From JAPPHA01 sp965220985 (GTDB taxonomy: Bacteria; Pseudomonadota; Alphaproteobacteria; Rhodobacterales; Rhodobacteraceae): DNA of 64,000 nt. Made by a program: the position numbers and the translations under genes. Under the pieces are notes generated by a model that searched no databases, was not told the DNA's origin, and was given only the letters and a program-made list of their open reading frames with translations. The stretch's first letter is position 1; each line of letters begins with the position of its first letter. Shown piece by piece: positions 44,190 through 52,845 of the stretch. Location of the stretch: positions 1,488,001 through 1,552,000 of the forward strand of contig OZ244854.1 in assembly GCA_965220985.1 (NCBI GenBank), written 5' to 3'.

Positions 44190-44265
44190 ATGTTTGTGCA
44201 TCGCCGGAAAGAACAGAGTGGTCTGCAGACGCGTTTTGTCGATCGTCACACCCGTTTGCGGGGAC
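44190..44265 (+). pseudogene. Possible NlpC/P60 5' remnant in spacer 1
   Basis: In one frame this part of the 416-bp spacer reads VHRRKEQSGLQTRFVDRHTR. The intact NlpC/P60 gene has AHASLRGRIDGVRFVDGQRM at the matching place, with ten residues between His and RFVD in both. The DNA core TTTGTCGA is identical. It is weaker than the remnants in spacers 2 to 4 and could be chance, but the spacing agrees. The rest of the spacer (to 44576) holds no recognised gene. Confidence 0.4.
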
Positions 44266-44576
44266 CTGGATCGTGTTCATGCCGCGAGGAAAGCCATGAG
44301 TGCGAAACTGAACTGACAAACGACGCTTTGGCCGCCTGCCTGCGGCGAGAAGTACCCGACCGTGACAACAGGACTTGGGAGGGTTGATCGACATGGACAA
44401 CCACCATTGAAGGTGCAATACACCTCGATGTTTTCGAAAACGTTGCTTTGGGGAATTGAAGGGGTCTTCGTGGCACGTCTGCACGATGATGCCACGTATC
44501 ACCGGTCCACCAGGAACTCGGCGTTCATCGAGATTTGACGCACACAGAAAATCAAGACGGCAGGGGCAGGAAACTC

Positions 44577-46130
44577 ATGACTCGCATTTTTGTTCGCGCG
44601 GTACTGGCGGTTTTTCTTTCGACGGTCGCTGGGGCGACGATTGCACAGCAGACCATCGCTTCGCTTTCGGTTGATACGTCAGGTGGCCCGACCGACGCCC
44701 GTCTGGTCAATTGGGCACAGCAAATCGATGCCAGATGGGATTCAATCACGCCGCCTGATGCCGACGGGATCATGACCATCACGAACTTGCACGTTCCATT
44801 TGGAGAGTTTGTTTCCGACCTGCCGCCTTTGGTGATCATGATCCCCGAGGTCGCGATCAGCGATTCCGGAAACGCCTTCTCAGGAAAAATTGACCGTTTT
44901 CGGATGGGTTTCGTCCCACTGATCGACATCGAAAGCGAGTTGGTTGGCGGATTCGTCGAGTTGGGAATCAGTGATGGAAGCTTGCAAATTCGGGCTCTCG
45001 AGTATGTCGACGTGTCTTCTGGCGAGTTGCTCGATTCTCTCTTCGAGTGGGTTGAATTGAGATTCGGCCAAGTCATGCAAGGCTTTGACACGGACTCGGT
45101 GGCTCTGGAAATAGCCGGACGTGGCCTTGTTATCGATGTTGGGATGGACCAGCAACCAGGCACAAAGCGTTTGGATGCCAGTTTGTCCGAGTCTGTCGGG
45201 ACCATGCGGTTCGACATGCCGGTCGGCGAGGTGACCCTGCCGGTTGAATTCACGGTGACGACTGAGGGTCTTCAGCAAACGGTTCTCCTGTCGTCGACTG
45301 GCGTCGTCAGTTCGGTCGCTGAAACGGCCAAGACGTCTACAGTGATGAACATGATGGTGAGCCTTGCCGAGAGTGCCTCTCACAACTCGGTCACGAGGTT
45401 TGAAATTTCGGACGACACGATTGACATTGTTACGGCCGGTGAAGACGGTTGGATGATTCAAAAGACTCCGGAAGGGATCATCGGGTATACACACGGCGAT
45501 CACGTGACCTCCGTGTCTATCGATGCATACAACGGCATCGACTTGGGAATTCTACAGGAAGACTTTCGTTTCACCGTCGATGCATCGCAAATTCCCGAGA
45601 ATGGAGACAACATGGATCTCTCCTCGGTCGATCCGATGGAATTCGACGTGGAACTGGCTGTGGTGCCCACGGAAACGTTCGGTGGAGCTTTGCTGCGACG
45701 ATTGCCGCAACGACTCATCGACAGTCCCGAAAGGACACTTGTGCAGATGATTTCCACTCCGTGGAATCTTGACCTCAGGAAATTTCGATTCGCGGGTTGG
45801 GACGCTGACCTTGATGCCAACGCGAGCGTGAATGTGGATATGATCCAAACCCCGAATGTCCACGGTACCGCCGATATTTCTCTATCCGGCTTGCCGACTC
45901 TCCTTTCGAATCTGACGGCGAATTTCGACTTGTACCGACAGGCTGTTCCTGAAGTTCAGGAAAAGATGGCCTTGTACATGCTCGAATACTTGTCCTCCGG
46001 TGAGAGTGTCGACGACCTCAATTACAGCTTCGAAACAGATGCTTCGGGGATGTGGTTGCTGAACGGACGGCCTTTCAATTCCTTTGTTGGAGAGGCGACG
46101 GCGGTGGCGATGCAACAGTTGCAGCAATGA
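44577..46130 (+). CDS. Secreted array protein, paralogue 2 of 5
   Basis: A 517-residue secreted protein of unknown function. The signal peptide VRAVLAVFLSTVAGATIAQQ is nearly identical to those of paralogues 3 and 4. It shares DGIMTITNLHVPFGEF, LVIMIPEVAISDSGNAFSGK, LLRRLPQRLIDSPERTL with STPWNLDLRKF, and MWLLNGRPFNSF with the family. It is almost the same as paralogue 4 from the N-terminus to about residue 430. Its last 80 residues instead match paralogue 3 (FDLYRQAVPEV, EKMALYMLEY). The start at 44577 is set by the signal peptide; a frame extension from 44535 is not conserved. Confidence 0.88.
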   Translation: MTRIFVRAVLAVFLSTVAGATIAQQTIASLSVDTSGGPTDARLVNWAQQIDARWDSITPPDADGIMTITNLHVPFGEFVSDLPPLVIMIPEVAISDSGNAFSGKIDRFRMGFVPLIDIESELVGGFVELGISDGSLQIRALEYVDVSSGELLDSLFEWVELRFGQVMQGFDTDSVALEIAGRGLVIDVGMDQQPGTKRLDASLSESVGTMRFDMPVGEVTLPVEFTVTTEGLQQTVLLSSTGVVSSVAETAKTSTVMNMMVSLAESASHNSVTRFEISDDTIDIVTAGEDGWMIQKTPEGIIGYTHGDHVTSVSIDAYNGIDLGILQEDFRFTVDASQIPENGDNMDLSSVDPMEFDVELAVVPTETFGGALLRRLPQRLIDSPERTLVQMISTPWNLDLRKFRFAGWDADLDANASVNVDMIQTPNVHGTADISLSGLPTLLSNLTANFDLYRQAVPEVQEKMALYMLEYLSSGESVDDLNYSFETDASGMWLLNGRPFNSFVGEATAVAMQQLQQ

Positions 46131-46179
46131 TGCACCCGATCCTTGAACTGCACGGATCGATGCAAGGCGTCGGCATCTG

Positions 46180-46311
46180 ATGACGGCGGCACATCAAATC
46201 GACAGAGGTCTGTTCGCCTGCAGTGATTGAGTCTCACGTTGACCTTTGATGGGATGCGTTGATGACGTGAGGCTTGCTGATCGAAAATGCGTGCGATTTT
46301 CCTCGCCATGG
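46180..46311 (+). pseudogene. NlpC/P60 gene 5' remnant in spacer 2
   Basis: From the ATG at 46180 the frame reads MTAAHQIDRGLFAC, and the intact NlpC/P60 gene at 51997 begins VTARHETDRRLFAS. The same frame continues without gaps as GCVDDVRLADR (intact: GRIDGVRFVDG) and VRFSSPW (intact: MRVASPL), with two in-frame stops in between. About 18 of 43 positions are identical. It therefore is a decayed copy of the first 43-45 codons of the hydrolase gene. It ends abruptly where paralogue-like sequence begins. Confidence 0.8.
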
Positions 46312-46556
46312 CCCAGTACAACGGAGAAAGTCTGAAACTCGCGTCGGTCAAGCCGATGGCATTTGAACCGGACCTATCTGTGGTGCCCGCAAGAGAGGAA
46401 GGTCGAGACACATTGCGACGGCTGTCTCAACTGCATTTGGGCTTTCCGATATCGCTGAATGCCGAAATGTCTTCGACCCCATGGATTTCTCGATCTTCGG
46501 AAATTGAGTTACAACGGTTGGAGCACTGACCTCGATGATGCCGAAAATGACCGAGT
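46312..46556 (+). pseudogene. Decayed middle fragment of an array paralogue (copy 1)
   Basis: The frame reads LKLASVKPMAFEPDLSVVP and REEGRDTLRRLSQL, then EMSSTPWI, matching paralogue 5 (LALASVDPMAFELDLTLVP, REEGRDLLRRLSKL, EMSSTPWI). After STPWI an extra T near 46486 shifts the frame; removing it restores LDLRKLSYNGWSTDLD, the family pattern. The fragment lacks both ends of the gene and is joined directly to the NlpC/P60 remnant. It lies 62 bp before paralogue 3 and may now hold its promoter. Confidence 0.85.
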
Positions 46557-46618
46557 GCACGGTGCGCCCGGGAACAGTGGCTCGCACGAGAAATCAAGAC
46601 AACGAAGGTAGCCAACTC

Positions 46619-48175
46619 ATGACTAGCATTATTGTTCGCGCGGTTTTCGCGGTTTTTCTTTCGACGGTCGCTGGGGCGACGATTGCACAGCAGACCATCG
46701 CTTCGCTTTCGGTCGACACGTCCGGCGGTCCGACCGACGCTCGTCTGGTCAGTTGGGCGCAACAGATGGACGCCGGGTGGGATGCAATCACGCCGCGCGA
46801 TACCAGCGGGGTCATGACCATCACCAATCTGCGGGTTCCCTTTGGAGAGGTTATCCCCGGCCTGGACCCTCTCGTTCTTGTGATTCCCGAGGTTGCGATC
46901 AGCGATAATGGAGAAGATTATTCGGGGCAGATCGAGCGCTTGCGTCTTGGTATGGGGGAGTCATTTGACTTCGAATACGATCTGGTCGGCGGAATCGTCC
47001 GGATCGAGAACCGAACGGGCAATTTGCATGTCACAGCAGACAAGCTTGCTTTCAGAATTATTGGCGATTGGCATGGACCTTTCGCCAACTGGTTCGATTT
47101 GACAATTGGCCCGACGGTGTCTGCATTGAAGACGGAAATGACGGAGATGCTTTACACAGGACAGGATCATGTCATTGAATTGGGGTTTGACCAGACTGAC
47201 AACTCTAAGCGATGGTTTTTCAGCACTTCCGTGCTCAGTTGGACGGCGCAACAAGAAGTGGAATTCCGGGGAGAGAAGGCGATTCTTCGTCAGGAAGGTT
47301 TCATGACGAACAGTCGACAGACTCTCTTGCGGTCACCGAATGGCAGGGTTCGGTCCATGTCAGTGAGTGACGGGACGTCCATGGTGCGATCTTTGCCAAC
47401 GGCCAGAACCGAAAGCTACTATGATGACTTCGTTGCAAACTTGGAATTTGACGGTGACAAGATCGCTGGCTCTTTCTCCTCAACAGGCGGCTGGTCAATT
47501 CAGCGGGACAGGAGCCTGTTCAGTTCGGCAAGTTCGACAGGACCGATCGGCCTCGCCCTGTCCATCGACCCTGACACGGGGATCAGCATGAGCGGCGAAG
47601 TGGACGACCTCCGGATCGTTCTCGACGAATCCCGGGTACCCGCCAATGGCGCCAATCTTGATCTCTCTTCGGTCGAACCGATGGCATTTCGCATGGATCT
47701 GAATCTGATGCCCACGGGACCCGCGAGAAGAAACTTGCTGCGACAACTGCCTCAGCGGATCATCAATCAACCGCAAATGACGGGCAGTGAGATGCTGACC
47801 AGCCCCTGGGTATTGGACATCCGGAAACTGAGTTACACCGGATGGGGTGCCGAACTCAATGCCAGCGCGAACGTCGCCTTGTCCATGACTGCAGCCCCGA
47901 ATGTTTCCGGAAAAGCTTATGTCGTTTTGTCCGGTCTGCCAACCTTCCTTTCGAATCTGAAGGCGAATTTCGACTTGTACCGGCAGGCTGTTCCCGAAGT
48001 TCGGGAAAAGATGGCCTTGTACATGCTCGAATACATGTCCTTCGGTGATAGCGTCTTCGGCCTCTATTACAGCTTCCAAACAGATGCTTCGGGGATGTGG
48101 TTGCTGAACGGGCGGCCATTAAATTCCTTTGTTGGAGAGGCGACGGCAATGGCGATGCAACAATTCCAACAGTGA
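46619..48175 (+). CDS. Secreted array protein, paralogue 3 of 5
   Basis: A 518-residue secreted protein of unknown function. The signal peptide and first 65 or so residues match paralogues 2 and 4 (VFAVFLSTVAGATIAQQ, DARLVSWAQQMDAGWDAITP). The middle, from about residue 85 to 430, is strongly diverged (for example YDLVGGIVRIENRTGNLHVT). The last 80 residues again match paralogue 2 (FDLYRQAVPEVREKMALYML). It is thus a mosaic. Family blocks LVLVIPEVAISDNGEDYSG, LLRQLPQRI, SPWVLDIRKL and LLNGRPL are intact. Confidence 0.88.
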   Translation: MTSIIVRAVFAVFLSTVAGATIAQQTIASLSVDTSGGPTDARLVSWAQQMDAGWDAITPRDTSGVMTITNLRVPFGEVIPGLDPLVLVIPEVAISDNGEDYSGQIERLRLGMGESFDFEYDLVGGIVRIENRTGNLHVTADKLAFRIIGDWHGPFANWFDLTIGPTVSALKTEMTEMLYTGQDHVIELGFDQTDNSKRWFFSTSVLSWTAQQEVEFRGEKAILRQEGFMTNSRQTLLRSPNGRVRSMSVSDGTSMVRSLPTARTESYYDDFVANLEFDGDKIAGSFSSTGGWSIQRDRSLFSSASSTGPIGLALSIDPDTGISMSGEVDDLRIVLDESRVPANGANLDLSSVEPMAFRMDLNLMPTGPARRNLLRQLPQRIINQPQMTGSEMLTSPWVLDIRKLSYTGWGAELNASANVALSMTAAPNVSGKAYVVLSGLPTFLSNLKANFDLYRQAVPEVREKMALYMLEYMSFGDSVFGLYYSFQTDASGMWLLNGRPLNSFVGEATAMAMQQFQQ

Positions 48176-48224
48176 TGCACCCGATCCTTCAACTGCCCGG
48201 ATCGATGCTAGGCGTCGGCATCTG

Positions 48225-48332
48225 ATGACGGCGGCACATCAAATCGACAGAGGTCTGAACGCTTGCAGTGATTGGGTCTCACGTTGACCTTTCATGGGAC
48301 GCGTTGATGACGTGCGAGTCTCCTCGCCATGG
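48225..48332 (+). pseudogene. NlpC/P60 gene 5' remnant in spacer 3
   Basis: The ATG at 48225 opens MTAAHQIDRGL, as in spacer 2. The frame then gives one stop, followed by MGRVDDVRV and SSPW. Compared with spacer 2 there is a 24-base deletion that removes the LADRKCVR part; the remainder is nearly identical in DNA. It corresponds to the start of the intact gene at 51997. Confidence 0.8.
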
Positions 48333-48577
48333 CGCAGTACAACGGAGAAAGTCTGAATCTCGCGTCGGTCAAGCCGATAGCATTTGAACTGGACCTATCT
48401 GTGGCGCCCGCAAGAGAGGAGGGTCGAGACACATTGCGACGGCTGTCTCAACTGCATTTCGACTTTCCGATATCGCTGAATGCTGAAATGGCTTCGACCC
48501 CATGGATTTCTCGATCTTCGGAAATTGAGTTACAACGGTTGGAGCATTGACCTCGATGATGCCGAAAATGACCGAGA
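48333..48577 (+). pseudogene. Decayed middle fragment of an array paralogue (copy 2)
   Basis: Nearly identical to the fragment at 46312-46556: LNLASVKPIAFELDLSVAP, REEGRDTLRRLSQL and STPWI, followed by the same extra T (near 48507) that breaks the frame before the LDLRKLSYNGW continuation. Same ends and same junction with the NlpC/P60 remnant. The shared lesion shows that decay came before this block was duplicated. Confidence 0.85.
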
Positions 48578-48639
48578 GCACGGTGCGCCCGGGAACAGTG
48601 GCTTGCACGAGAAATCAAGACAATGAAGGTAGGCAGTTC

Positions 48640-50196
48640 ATGACTCGCATTATTGTTCGCACGGTTTTCGCGGTTTTTCTTTCGACGGTCGCCGGAGCGA
48701 CGTTGGCGCAGCAGACCATCGCTTCGCTTTCGATCGATACGTCCGGTGGCCCGACAGATGCTCGTCTTGTCAGTTGGGCACAGCAGATTGATGCCAGATG
48801 GGATTCAATCACGCCGCCTGATGCCGACGGGATCATGACCATCACGAACTTGCACGTTCCATTTGGAGAGTTTGTTTCCGACCTGCCGCCTTTGGTGATC
48901 ATGATCCCCGAGGTCGCGGTCAGCGATACCGGAGACGGCTTCTCTGGAAAGATTGACCGCTTTCGGATGGGTTTCGTCCCACTGATCGACATCGAATGCG
49001 AGTTGGTTGGCGGATTCGTCGAGTTGGGAGACAGTGACGGAAGCCTGCAAATCCGGGCTCTCGAGTATGTCGACGTGTCTTCTGGCGAGTTGCTCGATTC
49101 TCTCTTCGAGTGGGTTGAATTGAGATTCGGCCAAGACATGCAAGGCTTTGACACGGACTCGGTGGCTCTGGAAATAGCCGGACGTGGCCTTGTTATCGAT
49201 CTTGGGATGGACCAGGCACCAGGCGCAAAGCGTTTGGCTGCCAGTTTGTCCGAATCTGTCGGGACCATGCGGTTCGACATTCCGGTCGGCGGGGTGACCC
49301 TGCCGTTTGAATTCACGGTGACGACTGAGGGCCTTCAGCAAACGGTTCTCCGGTCGTCGACTGGCGTCATCAGTTCTGTCGCTGAAGCGGCCAAGACGTC
49401 GACAGTGATGAACATGGTCGTGGGCTTTGTCGAAAGTACCTCTCGCAACACGGTCACGAGGCTAAAAATTTCGGACGACACGATTGACTTCATTACTGCC
49501 AGGAAAGACGGATGGATGATTCAAAAGACCGTGGAGGGGATCATCGGGTCTACGCACGGCGATTATGTGTTCTCTGTGTCAGTCGATGCGTACAAGGGTG
49601 TCGACTTTAGAATGCTACAGGAAGACTTTCGGTCCACGTCCGATGCATCGCGAGTTCCAGAAAACGGAGACGACATGGATCTCTCTTCGGTCGATCCGAT
49701 GGAAATACACATGGATCTGGCTATGGTGCCCGCGGAGACTCTCGGTGGAGCATTGCTGCGACGACTGCCGCAACGACTCATCGACAGTCCCGAAAGGACA
49801 CTTGTGCAGATGATTTCCACTCCGTGGACTCTTGACCTTAGGGAATTTCGATTGGCTGGTTGGGGCGCTGACCTTGATGCCACCGCGTACTTGAATTTTG
49901 ATGTGTTCCAAACCCCGAATGTCCGCGGTACCGCCGCCATCTCTTTGTCCGGCTTGCCGGTCTTCCTTTCGAAACTGAAGATTTATTTTGACGGATACAA
50001 ACAGATTGTTCCCCTGCATCAGGAACAGTTTGTCGTGGACATGCTGAGAAGCACGGCGGCCCGTGGAAGCTCATTTTTTGATCTCAATTACAGTTTCGAG
50101 ACAGATGCCGAGGGGATGTGGTTGTTGAACGGACAGCCTTTCGATCAAGTTTTTTCCCGGGCGATGATGTCTGCGAGGCTACGGCAACAGAGGTGA
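48640..50196 (+). CDS. Secreted array protein, paralogue 4 of 5
   Basis: A 518-residue secreted protein of unknown function, very close to paralogue 2 over the signal peptide, first domain and middle (LEYVDVSSGELLDSLFEWVE, FDTDSVALEIAGRGLVID) up to about residue 430. After LSGLPVFLSKLK its last 90 residues diverge (FDGYKQIVPLHQEQFVVDML, ending FSRAMMSARLRQQR). Family blocks are all present, including LLRRLPQRLIDSPERTL and MWLLNGQPFD. The start is set at 48640 by the signal peptide and alignment with paralogues 2 and 3. Confidence 0.88.
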   Translation: MTRIIVRTVFAVFLSTVAGATLAQQTIASLSIDTSGGPTDARLVSWAQQIDARWDSITPPDADGIMTITNLHVPFGEFVSDLPPLVIMIPEVAVSDTGDGFSGKIDRFRMGFVPLIDIECELVGGFVELGDSDGSLQIRALEYVDVSSGELLDSLFEWVELRFGQDMQGFDTDSVALEIAGRGLVIDLGMDQAPGAKRLAASLSESVGTMRFDIPVGGVTLPFEFTVTTEGLQQTVLRSSTGVISSVAEAAKTSTVMNMVVGFVESTSRNTVTRLKISDDTIDFITARKDGWMIQKTVEGIIGSTHGDYVFSVSVDAYKGVDFRMLQEDFRSTSDASRVPENGDDMDLSSVDPMEIHMDLAMVPAETLGGALLRRLPQRLIDSPERTLVQMISTPWTLDLREFRLAGWGADLDATAYLNFDVFQTPNVRGTAAISLSGLPVFLSKLKIYFDGYKQIVPLHQEQFVVDMLRSTAARGSSFFDLNYSFETDAEGMWLLNGQPFDQVFSRAMMSARLRQQR

Positions 50197-50245
50197 GGCA
50201 CCAAATCCTTGAACTGCATGGATCGTTGAGATGTTTCGGCCTTTG

Positions 50246-50384
50246 ATGACATTGGTACATCAAATCGACAGAGGTCTGTCCGCTTGCTGCCGGCAGTCGC
50301 CCTGCATCGCTGCCGGGATGTGTAGATGACGTGTGACTTGTCGATCGATGACGCCCTCAAGCCTCCCCGCCGCTTCATTTTGAG
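50246..50384 (+). pseudogene. NlpC/P60 gene 5' remnant in spacer 4
   Basis: The ATG at 50246 reads MTLVHQIDRGLSAC (intact gene: VTARHETDRRLFAS). A two-base deletion then changes frame, after which ASLPGCVDDV, a stop, LVDR and ASPPLHF follow the intact ASLRGRIDGVRFVDG and ASPLLDL. The remnant thus covers about 47 codons, ending about 24 bp before the start of paralogue 5. Unlike spacers 2 and 3 there is no paralogue fragment after it. Confidence 0.8.
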
Positions 50385-50408
50385 TGTTGCAATAGTGAGT
50401 GCAAAGTC

Positions 50409-51908
50409 ATGAAAAACATGAGTGTTCGGTCAATCCTCGTCGTCTTCGCTGCGGTGTTCGCCGGCACGACGACAGCAGGGAATGCCATGGCATCGAACTC
50501 GGCCGAAACGTCCGGCCTGGCAGCCGATGAACGTCTGCTCGACTGGTCAGTGCAAGCCGAGGTATTGTGGGATGCGATCACACCGCCCGACGCCAACGGA
50601 GTGATCACCGTCACCAACCTGCAGGTTCCATTCACCGAACGATCTTCGAGATTTCCGCCACTCGCCCTTGTGATCCCGGAGTTCACGATCAGCGATACAG
50701 GTGACGGGTTTTCCGGAAAGGTTGAAAGCCTGCAGTTTTTCATTGCACCCTCGTCGTATGCCGAGTTCTTGCTGGTCGGAGGCACCATTCGGTTGGGAAG
50801 CCGCGACGGAAGCGTTCACGTCCGGGCCGATGAGGTGTTGGTCCCTTTTGCTGATGGTCGGCGTGGAGCGGACAGCCTTTCACCGCAGGCCCGAAAGCTG
50901 GAGCGATCCCAGGTGCCAATTTCGGGACAGGACTTTCTCCTCGACTTGATCCCCGATCAGGCCAAGAACGTGAAGCGTTGGGTCGTCAGCATGTCTGACG
51001 TCATCGCGGAAGGCGAACCGGGCGTTGGTGGAACACGCCAGAGACGCGCCGGAAAGATCGTGATCGACCGACTGCAACAGTCGATCGAGCGATCCTCGTC
51101 CGACGATTTCCAGATTGTCACCGAGATCGTTGGGTTTTCCACGGTTTCGACGGTCGATTCAGTCCACTTCGAGGTGTTTTTCGACAACTTGGCCTTGAGC
51201 TTTGAAGCCGTCGGTGACGGGGTCGCCTTCTCGGCCACCACAACTGGCAACTGGGCGATCGGGCGGGATCCCGACGAGACGACTTGGGCTTATTCGATCG
51301 GGCCGGGCGGTTTTTCTCTGTCCAGTGACCCGGACACCGGATTGAACGTCAACGTCGAGGCGGACGCCCTGCGTTTTCTTCTTGATGAAGACCAGATACC
51401 GGAGGGTGGCGAAGGTCTGGCGCTCGCGTCGGTCGATCCGATGGCATTTGAACTGGACCTCACTTTGGTGCCCGCGAGAGAGGAAGGCCGAGACCTTTTG
51501 CGACGGCTGTCAAAACTGCAATTCGACTCTCCGACATTGCCGCAAGACGAGATGTCTTCGACTCCTTGGATTCTCGAACTTCCGAAATTGAGATACATGG
51601 GTTGGGGCGCTGACCTCGATGTCGTCTCGGATTTGATCATCGACATGCGCCAGTCCCCGAGTTTCTTTGGAAGCGTTGACATTGCTCTGAACGGTTTACC
51701 GGACTTCCTGTCGAATCTGGACGCCAACTTCGATGAATACCGGCATTCTGTTTCCGTACGTCAGGAGGAAGCCGTGTTGAGATGGCTTGACCAGATGTCT
51801 TCAGGCGAGAATGCCTCTGAACTGAAATTCGCATTCGAAACCGATGAGAGCGGGCAGTGGCTTGTGAACGGCGAAACCTTCGCACTCGAAATCAACTTTT
51901 TTCCGTAG
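50409..51908 (+). CDS. Secreted array protein, paralogue 5 of 5
   Basis: A 499-residue secreted protein of unknown function. The signal peptide VRSILVVFAAVFAGTTTAG probably ends at AMA-SN. Family blocks: NGVITVTNLQVPFTE, LALVIPEFTISDTGDGFSGK, LASVDPMAFELDLTLVP, LLRRLSKLQF, STPWILELPKL, IALNGLPDFLSNLDANFDEY and QWLVNGETF. It is diverged from paralogues 2-4 but is the closest match for the decayed fragments in spacers 2 and 3, which probably descend from a gene of this type. The intact NlpC/P60 gene follows after 88 bp. Confidence 0.88.
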   Translation: MKNMSVRSILVVFAAVFAGTTTAGNAMASNSAETSGLAADERLLDWSVQAEVLWDAITPPDANGVITVTNLQVPFTERSSRFPPLALVIPEFTISDTGDGFSGKVESLQFFIAPSSYAEFLLVGGTIRLGSRDGSVHVRADEVLVPFADGRRGADSLSPQARKLERSQVPISGQDFLLDLIPDQAKNVKRWVVSMSDVIAEGEPGVGGTRQRRAGKIVIDRLQQSIERSSSDDFQIVTEIVGFSTVSTVDSVHFEVFFDNLALSFEAVGDGVAFSATTTGNWAIGRDPDETTWAYSIGPGGFSLSSDPDTGLNVNVEADALRFLLDEDQIPEGGEGLALASVDPMAFELDLTLVPAREEGRDLLRRLSKLQFDSPTLPQDEMSSTPWILELPKLRYMGWGADLDVVSDLIIDMRQSPSFFGSVDIALNGLPDFLSNLDANFDEYRHSVSVRQEEAVLRWLDQMSSGENASELKFAFETDESGQWLVNGETFALEINFFP

Positions 51909-51996
51909 GCCGAGAACTGCGCCCTGACAGCCTGCAGGAGAGTGAAGCCAGAACTCCAGCACCCGGCGTGCATCAACGGCAGGATCAGGATGTACC

Positions 51997-52845
51997 GTGA
52001 CTGCAAGACATGAGACTGACAGACGGCTCTTCGCGAGCAACGGACAAGTCGCCCACGCATCCCTGAGGGGACGCATTGACGGCGTGCGATTTGTCGACGG
52101 GCAGCGCATGCGGGTCGCCTCGCCGCTCCTTGACTTGCGTCGCTCTCCTTCCGGCGAGCGCGACCGCCAGCTTCTGCACGGGTCGAGTTTTCTGGTTCTC
52201 GACGAAGATGGACCTGGCGGAACCGTGTTCGGTCTGGCCGAAGCGGACGGTTACGTGGGTTACGTTGTGCGCGATGGACTCTCCGAAATCCGGTCACCCA
52301 GTCACAGGGTCTGGAGTCTCGGAGCCCAGCTCTATCCCGAACCCGACATCAAGACCGAGCCAATCCTGAACGTGCCGTTCCTGTCGGTCTTCGAGGCCTG
52401 CCGTGAATCGAACTCCTTTGTCGAGATCGTCGATGGTGGCCATGTCCCGAAGGGGCAGCTCAAGACGTTGTCCGAACACGCGACCGATCCGGTCAGCGTC
52501 GCGGAGATGCTGATCGGCACACCGTATCTGTGGGGCGGGGACAGCAACTGGGGGATGGATTGCTCGGCCCTCGTTCAATCTTCTCTGGCAGCATCAGGTG
52601 TCGCCGTTCCACGCGACAGCGATCAACAGGAGCGTGCCATCGGTCGCGTCCTTGCCTCCGACGACAGACTGCAGCGCGGGGACCTTGTGTTCTGGAAGGG
52701 TCATGTCGGAATGATGGTCGATTCCCGTTCGCTGATCCACGCCAACGCGCATCACATGGCCGTGCAGGTCGAACCGCTTGCCGAGGCCGAGGCCCGAATA
52801 CTGGAATCCGGGGGTGGTGCGGTCACCTGCAGGCGCCGCTTGTGA
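51997..52845 (+). CDS. NlpC/P60 (C40) family peptidoglycan hydrolase
   Basis: A 282-residue cysteine peptidase. An SH3-like N-terminal part (about residues 35-125, with FLVLDEDGPGGTVFGLAEAD) precedes the NlpC/P60 domain. Catalytic Cys is in NWGMDCSALVQ, His in WKGHVGMMVD, and the third polar residue in IHANAHH. LIGTPYLWGGDSNWGMDCSA is the family hallmark. No signal peptide is visible, which is usual for this alphaproteobacterial group beside DUF2794. It starts with GTG. Decayed copies of its first 35-47 codons lie in the spacers of the paralogue array, so its 5' part was duplicated repeatedly. Confidence 0.93.
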   Translation: MTARHETDRRLFASNGQVAHASLRGRIDGVRFVDGQRMRVASPLLDLRRSPSGERDRQLLHGSSFLVLDEDGPGGTVFGLAEADGYVGYVVRDGLSEIRSPSHRVWSLGAQLYPEPDIKTEPILNVPFLSVFEACRESNSFVEIVDGGHVPKGQLKTLSEHATDPVSVAEMLIGTPYLWGGDSNWGMDCSALVQSSLAASGVAVPRDSDQQERAIGRVLASDDRLQRGDLVFWKGHVGMMVDSRSLIHANAHHMAVQVEPLAEAEARILESGGGAVTCRRRL

